Assembly: GCA_945874095.1 (NCBI GenBank)
Contig: CAMCFM010000145.1
Coordinates: forward strand, 1-8,722
DNA from: Candidatus Kuenenia stuttgartensis
GTDB taxonomy: Bacteria; Planctomycetota; Planctomycetia; Isosphaerales; Isosphaeraceae
DNA length: 8,722 bases
Direction: 5' to 3'
In this document: piece after piece, positions 4,678-8,722 of the stretch
Layout of the letters: every line of letters starts with the position of its first letter
Position numbering within the stretch: the first letter of the stretch is position 1
Program-made: the position numbers and the translations under genes
Notes under the pieces: model-generated
The model's input: the letters and a program-made list of their open reading frames with translations, nothing else
What the model was told of the DNA's origin: nothing
The model's database searches: none

Positions 4678-7623
4678 TCAAGGGATAAACATAAATTCAT
4701 TGCTGTTAAACAGGATACGACACAATGCCGCCAGCCCGTGCTTGTCGGCATAGGCTGTGAACGATTGCAGTTCGGCTGGTTCAGGCTTTCTGAGAAATGC
4801 CAGTTGCACCGCCGCCAGAACGCGTTTGGAGGTCTCTGAGCCGAGCTTTTCCAGTCTCGAGGCAAAGAATGAGCTTTGGCTGAGCATGAATTCGTTGTTG
4901 AAGAGGGTCAGGGACTGGAGTGGAGATGCGGAGAATGATCGCGTGGGCTGCAGCAGGGCGGCATCAGGGAAGTCAAGCGCCTCCAGGAAGGGGTCGGGAA
5001 TACCGCGCCAGACCACTCTGTAGATACTCCGCCGGCCAGCTTCCGGGCGGTTCCAGTCGAAACCGGAATAATCCACTTTCGGAGTCAGTTGCTGGCCAGG
5101 GCTGGTTTTGAAGTACTCCACACCAGGGCCACCGGCTTTCAGGTCAAGTCTTCCTGAGACTGCCAGAACGGCATCGCGATAGGATTCGGCGTCGAGCCTC
5201 AGCCGATTCATCCTCCAAACGAGCCGGTTTTCAGGATCTTTCGCGACACCTTCAGCCCGACTGGCACTCGATTGCCGATAGGCATGACTCAATAAAATCT
5301 GCCGGTGCATGTGCTTCAGGGAACCTTGATTATTTCTCAGTTCGCAGGCCAGCCAGTCAATCAGTTCCGGGTGCGAAGGCTGGCCGCCCATCCGTCCAAA
5401 ATCGCTTGGGGTATCGCACAAGCCTTTGCCGAAATGGTAGTGCCAGAGACGGTTTGCAATGCTTCGCCAGGTCAGTGGGTTTTTGGGATCAGCCAGCCAG
5501 TTGGCCAATGCGGCTCGACTCTCGGATTCCATGCCTGGGTTTTTGATTTGGAATCGCCCGTTGAGGCTCGAAACGGCCAGCAAAGAGCCTGGTTCAGCGA
5601 TTTTACCCGGTTTTTCAATGTCGCCCCTGGCAAGTACGTGAACTGGCTTGTTCGCTCCGGAAATCACTCCATAGACGGTGGCTTGAGCCGGTATTTTTGC
5701 AAGCTCTGCCATCGCATGGTTTCGCACCACAAAGCCTGCTATGGCCAGCCTTTGTTCCAATGTTCGCTGATTTTCGGCCAACTTCAGGCCCTTGGTGACA
5801 ACCGGCGAAATCGCTTCTGTATTTGCGGATTCAGAATCTGTCACACTCAATCGGAACCGGCCAACCAAATGACCGTCACCGTGCAACTGCTTTAATACAA
5901 TCAAAAGCTTCGAGCCAGGCTCAGTCTTGATCGGCTCAGACAACTGAAATACCGCCACATGAGATTCATTGATCTTCGGGAAAATCCCCCATGCAGTTCG
6001 GTCATTTCCATCCACGGCATGGTTGATGGTCCAACTATCCTGATTGAAATCGGCCGACGCCTTTTTAAATTTCAGCTTCTGCGCTGAACCTGATCCCGGC
6101 TTGAAATAATAAGCCTCGAATTCGGATAGATGTAAATTTCCGTTATCCTGCCTTCCAGGCCCGTTTTTTGGAAGTTTTTCATCGCGGAGAACTTCGAGTC
6201 GCAAAGCGGTGACTGTTTTTAAGCCGGGATCGGCTGAGGCCGTATAAGTATCACGGTCAGGGCGATTACCCGATGCCAGAATGGATCCGTCCGGCTCGCT
6301 GGTCAAGGTGGCACCATCGGCAGAGTAAAACGTATCAAGCCTGGCCAATTGCCAGTCGGCGACGGTTTTTCCGTTGGATTTTTCCCAGTCAGCAACAATT
6401 TTCCTGTTCTCTGGAAGCATCAAAACGCTTGAATCGAGCTTATCGGCGGATCCGATCAAATCCTGCCAGTGTTTGCGACTTCTGGCGATTTCATTTGAAG
6501 CGTCATAATTCAGGTCGCCTTTGCTGATGCCTGCAAAGACGGCTTGAAGCGAGTAGTAATCTTCTTGAGAAATCGGGTCGAACTTATGGTTGTGGCATCG
6601 CGCGCAACTCGCAGTGGTGCTGGTGAATGCAGACATGGTCTGGTTGACCATATCGTCGCGGTCCAGATAGTCGTAAGTCCTCTGGGCTGTGCTTGCTGTG
6701 CTTTGATCATAAGGGCCGGCACCCAGAAAGCCGAGGGCCGCCTTGAGTTCAGGCTTATCTGGATAGAAAGCGTCGGCAGCGAGTTGTTCTCGAATAAATT
6801 GCGGCCAGGGAATATCCTGATTCAGGGCTGAGATCACATAATCCCGATATCGCCATGCATTGGGGCGAAAAACGTCGTGTTCAAAGCCGTGTGTATCAGC
6901 GAAATGGATTGTATCCAGCCAGTGTCTGGCCCATCGTTCGCCATATCGAGGGCTGGCAAGAAGCTGGTCAACAAGCTGCTCATAGGCATTGGGACTCTGA
7001 TGATTAATAAACGTATTTGTATTTTCGATTGTCGGAGGCAGGCCATGAAGATCAAACGTGAGGCGACGGATCAGATTGCGCCGATCTGCCTCTGGAGATG
7101 GTTTAATCCCATTCTCGTGAAGTTTTTTCTGGATCAATACATCGATCGGCGATAGGCCTGATTTTGCCAGTTCACGCGTAATTGAGCGATGTGATTCAGA
7201 GGAAGGCAGGGGCCTCAGTGACCACCAGTCGCTCGATTTATCCGAAGAGTTGGGCAATCGAGGATCGGGGGCACCAAGCTTGACCCATTCTTCAAAAAGG
7301 GCAATCTCAGGGGCAGGCAGTTTCTTGTCAGGGGGCATTTGGTGAGCCTTGTCGCCCCATCGAATCATCTCAATCAGAAGGCTTTCTTCTGGATCGCCGG
7401 GGATCAAAGCTGGCCCTGAATCGCCGCCTTTTTCCCATCCGGATTTGGAGTCGAGCGTCAGTCCGCCCTTCATCTTGGTCTTGAGGTGAGAATGGCATTC
7501 GTAGCATCGTTGCTTGAGAATCGGCTCAATTTTTGCGGTAAAAAAATCGTCGGCACCAGCCGCTGTGGCAAGGTTTAGAACGAGTGCGATGACAAATGGA
7601 TTTGAGTACCGAATGATTCGCAT
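4678..7623 (-). CDS. Secreted PSCyt1-DUF1549-DUF1553 ('PSD1') planctomycete cytochrome-c-like protein
   Basis: This 981-residue exported protein belongs to the PSD1 family, whose function is unknown. A Sec signal peptide spans 1-24, cleaved near AGA|DD. The PSCyt1 cytochrome-c-like domain covers about 28-120, with haem motif CYECH at 40-44, the GPALIPGDPEESLL block around 70-83, and MPPDKK at 96-101 giving a candidate axial Met. DUF1549 spans about 158-366 and ends with CARCHNHKFDPI at 340-351, a second CxxCH typical of this domain. A middle region (about 427-606) resembles an F5/8-type discoidin fold: LHLSEFEAYYF at 497-507, AVDGNDRTAWGIFP at 536-549. The linker KPVHVLARGDIEKPG is at 659-673. 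DUF1553 covers about 700-960, with NRLWHYHFGKGLCDTPSDFGRMGG and LFNNEFM. The ATG at 7623 is chosen because the signal peptide starts there; the frame stays open to 7785 but that part looks non-coding. It is followed 13 bp later by its DUF1501 partner. Confidence 0.95.
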   Translation of the reverse strand: MRIIRYSNPFVIALVLNLATAAGADDFFTAKIEPILKQRCYECHSHLKTKMKGGLTLDSKSGWEKGGDSGPALIPGDPEESLLIEMIRWGDKAHQMPPDKKLPAPEIALFEEWVKLGAPDPRLPNSSDKSSDWWSLRPLPSSESHRSITRELAKSGLSPIDVLIQKKLHENGIKPSPEADRRNLIRRLTFDLHGLPPTIENTNTFINHQSPNAYEQLVDQLLASPRYGERWARHWLDTIHFADTHGFEHDVFRPNAWRYRDYVISALNQDIPWPQFIREQLAADAFYPDKPELKAALGFLGAGPYDQSTASTAQRTYDYLDRDDMVNQTMSAFTSTTASCARCHNHKFDPISQEDYYSLQAVFAGISKGDLNYDASNEIARSRKHWQDLIGSADKLDSSVLMLPENRKIVADWEKSNGKTVADWQLARLDTFYSADGATLTSEPDGSILASGNRPDRDTYTASADPGLKTVTALRLEVLRDEKLPKNGPGRQDNGNLHLSEFEAYYFKPGSGSAQKLKFKKASADFNQDSWTINHAVDGNDRTAWGIFPKINESHVAVFQLSEPIKTEPGSKLLIVLKQLHGDGHLVGRFRLSVTDSESANTEAISPVVTKGLKLAENQRTLEQRLAIAGFVVRNHAMAELAKIPAQATVYGVISGANKPVHVLARGDIEKPGKIAEPGSLLAVSSLNGRFQIKNPGMESESRAALANWLADPKNPLTWRSIANRLWHYHFGKGLCDTPSDFGRMGGQPSHPELIDWLACELRNNQGSLKHMHRQILLSHAYRQSSASRAEGVAKDPENRLVWRMNRLRLDAESYRDAVLAVSGRLDLKAGGPGVEYFKTSPGQQLTPKVDYSGFDWNRPEAGRRSIYRVVWRGIPDPFLEALDFPDAALLQPTRSFSASPLQSLTLFNNEFMLSQSSFFASRLEKLGSETSKRVLAAVQLAFLRKPEPAELQSFTAYADKHGLAALCRILFNSNEFMFIP

Positions 7624-7674
7624 CCCGTCAGCCTGCCTTTGATCGCACTTTGAAAAGTTGATAGAGCTGTGTCC

Positions 7675-7706
7675 AGTATAAGCGTTAGCACTGTGAGAGG
7701 CCACAG
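7675..7706 (-). promoter_or_regulatory. Candidate promoter and dyad upstream of the PSD1 gene
   Basis: A minus-strand TATACT (7680-7675) matches the -10 consensus at 5 of 6 positions and would give a leader of about 44 nt before the ATG at 7623. The -35 region is weak. CTGTG-N6-CACAG (7691-7706), a 5-bp-arm inverted repeat, sits near the -35 position and could be an operator. Both are candidates only. Confidence 0.3.
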
Positions 7707-7906
7707 GATTCATCATCGGGTCGGCCCGGAGTTGGGGGCCATCCAGATTTCGCCAAGACCGGCTAGATAAATCCAAACCAAGCAAACGTAGTGTGGGGTG
7801 AAGCCCACCCGCTTCTAGAGCCCACTCAAGCCAAATTAAAAGGGCGTTTTGATAGCCCCGGTTTGTTGTTTTTTAAAACCGAGTCATATGTGTCGCCAGA
7901 TCCTCA

Positions 7907-7921
7907 GCGATTCTTAATCGC
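7907..7921. promoter_or_regulatory. 15-bp inverted repeat upstream of the lactonase gene
   Basis: GCGATT-CTT-AATCGC has perfect 6-bp arms and a 3-bp centre, about 100 bp upstream of the lactonase start at 8022. It could be an operator for the divergent promoters. Repeats of this size occur by chance, so confidence is low. Confidence 0.2.
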
Positions 7922-8021
7922 GATGGAATTGCCCAGAACCGGATCTCTGTGTTAACCTGACGAATAATCAAAGGTCGCTTCCACCGATTCCCACCTACTA
8001 TCAGACAGGCTGGTTCTTGCC

Positions 8022-8722
8022 ATGAATCCACTCAATCCATCGCGTCGATCATTTTTGAATTCAGCCGTCGCACTTGCAGGATCGGCACCTCTGATGGGTC
8101 GTCAGGTTCAAGCTCAATCCGCCCCAGCCAATCGCCCTTTACTGGCTTATGTCGGCACATTCAGCTCTCCTCTGCGTGATGTGTTACCGACCCAGGTGGA
8201 TTTGCCCCCAGGAAATGGTCGTGGGATTCACATTTTTCAGGTCGATCGTACCACGGGAGCCATGTCGCCGGCCGGCCTTTATGAGCTGGGCATCAGCCCA
8301 AGTTGTTTGGCCTTGAACAACTCTGGAACCAGACTTTATTCCGCCAACGAAACCGATCGGGTGGGTGGTAAAAAGGAAGGTTCTGTCAGCTCTTATGCTG
8401 TGAATCAGGCTGAGGGAGGGAAGCTGGAACTGCTCAATTCCGTTCGATCGGGTGGCGACGGGCCGACCTATATCAGTATCCATCCCTCTGGCCGTTTCCT
8501 GCTGGTTGCCAATTATTTTGGTGGCTCGATTGCGGTTCTGCCGATCCTAGCTGATGGCCGTTTGGGCGAAGCCACCGACCTGAAAAACGACGCCGGTAAA
8601 ATCGGCCCTGCCAGAGCCAAAAACGCTCCTCCGGGCAGCTTCGCCTTCAGCGGCCACGACCGGACCCATGCCCACATGATTCAGGCCGACCCTTCCGGAC
8701 GGTTTGTACTGCATGTGGATCT
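8022..8722 (+). CDS. Tat-exported lactonase-family (6-phosphogluconolactonase-like) beta-propeller protein, 3' end cut by window edge
   Basis: Reading from ATG 8022, 233 codons are open to the right edge. The product begins MNPLNPSRRSFLNSAVALAG, with twin arginines at 8-9 and an Ala-rich segment to about residue 32, predicting Tat export. The mature part has the marks of the seven-bladed-propeller lactonase family (PF10282-type): LLAYVGTFSS at 40-49, a GIHIFQVDRTTGAM strand repeat at 68-81, GISPSCLALNNSGTRLYSANE at 90-110, GGDGPTYISIHPSGRFLLVANYFGGS around 144-169, and AHMIQADPSGRFVLHVD at 217-233. The family is usually 350-400 residues, so about a third is missing. Cytoplasmic members hydrolyse 6-phosphogluconolactone; the exported planctomycete versions have no defined substrate and may act on other sugar lactones. 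It is transcribed divergently from PSD1. The ribosome binding site is weak (AGACAGG about 14 nt upstream). The family is secure and the exact reaction is not. Confidence 0.92.
   Translation, partial: MNPLNPSRRSFLNSAVALAGSAPLMGRQVQAQSAPANRPLLAYVGTFSSPLRDVLPTQVDLPPGNGRGIHIFQVDRTTGAMSPAGLYELGISPSCLALNNSGTRLYSANETDRVGGKKEGSVSSYAVNQAEGGKLELLNSVRSGGDGPTYISIHPSGRFLLVANYFGGSIAVLPILADGRLGEATDLKNDAGKIGPARAKNAPPGSFAFSGHDRTHAHMIQADPSGRFVLHVD

Larger units (their letters stand above)
7624..8021. other. Divergent intergenic region between PSD1 and the lactonase gene
   Basis: This 398-bp region must carry the start signals for both divergent genes. No tRNA, small RNA or convincing small ORF was recognised. 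It holds the candidate PSD1 -10 element near 7675, a weak plus-strand TTGATA-N17-TTTAAA pair at 7849-7877, a CGGTTT/AAACCG inverted repeat at 7859-7881, and a GCGATT-CTT-AATCGC inverted repeat at 7907-7921. The left 160 bp are an open continuation of the PSD1 frame, but the encoded residues have no family resemblance. Confidence 0.5.

Noticed and set aside
4665..4865. N-terminal extension of the DUF1501 frame
   Set aside because: It overlaps the conserved C-terminus of PSD1 (ending LFNSNEFMFIP) in another frame, and a strong AGGAG supports the start at 4664.
5305..5895. 196-codon plus-strand frame opposite PSD1
   Set aside because: It is antisense to the discoidin-like and linker region of PSD1, with no motif or start signal.
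7624..7785. 54-codon in-frame extension upstream of PSD1
   Set aside because: A normal Sec signal peptide begins at the ATG at 7623. The upstream residues are not signal-like and contain the candidate -10 element.
7780..7870. Possible tRNA or small structured RNA in the divergent gap (GGGTG/CACCC repeat near 7795)
   Set aside because: There is no acceptor stem, no TTCRANNC T-loop and no cloverleaf; only a 5-bp stem is present.
8184..8483. 99-codon minus-strand frame inside the lactonase gene
   Set aside because: It is antisense to clear lactonase-family propeller sequence.

Overview
The window looks like chromosomal DNA of a planctomycete, probably of the order Planctomycetales. The main evidence is the adjacent pair of a cytochrome-c-like PSCyt1/DUF1549/DUF1553 ('PSD1') protein and a Tat-type DUF1501 protein, a combination greatly expanded in that phylum. 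Base composition by eye is moderate (roughly low to mid 50s % GC, not computed). No rRNA, tRNA, CRISPR array, insertion sequence or phage gene is visible.

Layout. Positions 1-2943, all on the minus strand, hold a SUF iron-sulfur cluster assembly locus. In transcription order it is a SufR-like winged-helix regulator with four C-terminal cysteines (2943-2281), the SufC ATPase (2178-1342) and the scaffold SufB (1223 to beyond the left edge). Both gaps in this locus carry candidate regulatory structure: a near-perfect 19-bp palindrome just upstream of sufC, and a 10-bp-stem hairpin between sufC and sufB. Positions 3114-7623, also minus strand, hold a two-gene unit: a large secreted PSCyt1-DUF1549-discoidin-like-DUF1553 protein (7623-4678), then 13 bp later a DUF1501 protein (4664-3114) with a strong ribosome binding site. 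A roughly 400-bp non-coding region (7624-8021) separates this unit from a divergent plus-strand gene (8022 to beyond the right edge), which encodes a Tat-exported beta-propeller lactonase-family protein.

How the genes work together. SufB and SufC, with SufD probably lying beyond the left edge, would form the SufBCD scaffold that assembles Fe-S clusters. The regulator probably senses cluster status through its cysteines and controls the operon it leads. The PSD1/DUF1501 pair is predicted to be exported, by Sec and Tat respectively, and to act together outside the cytoplasm. Its biochemical function is not established. The divergent lactonase-family gene shares the intergenic region with it and is also predicted to be exported, so a functional link is possible but unproven.

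The large genes belong to recognisable families. The least explained parts are the candidate SUF regulatory elements, the unusual cysteine spacing of the regulator, and the uncharacterised PSD1/DUF1501 pair. Nothing here clearly amounts to a wholly new system.
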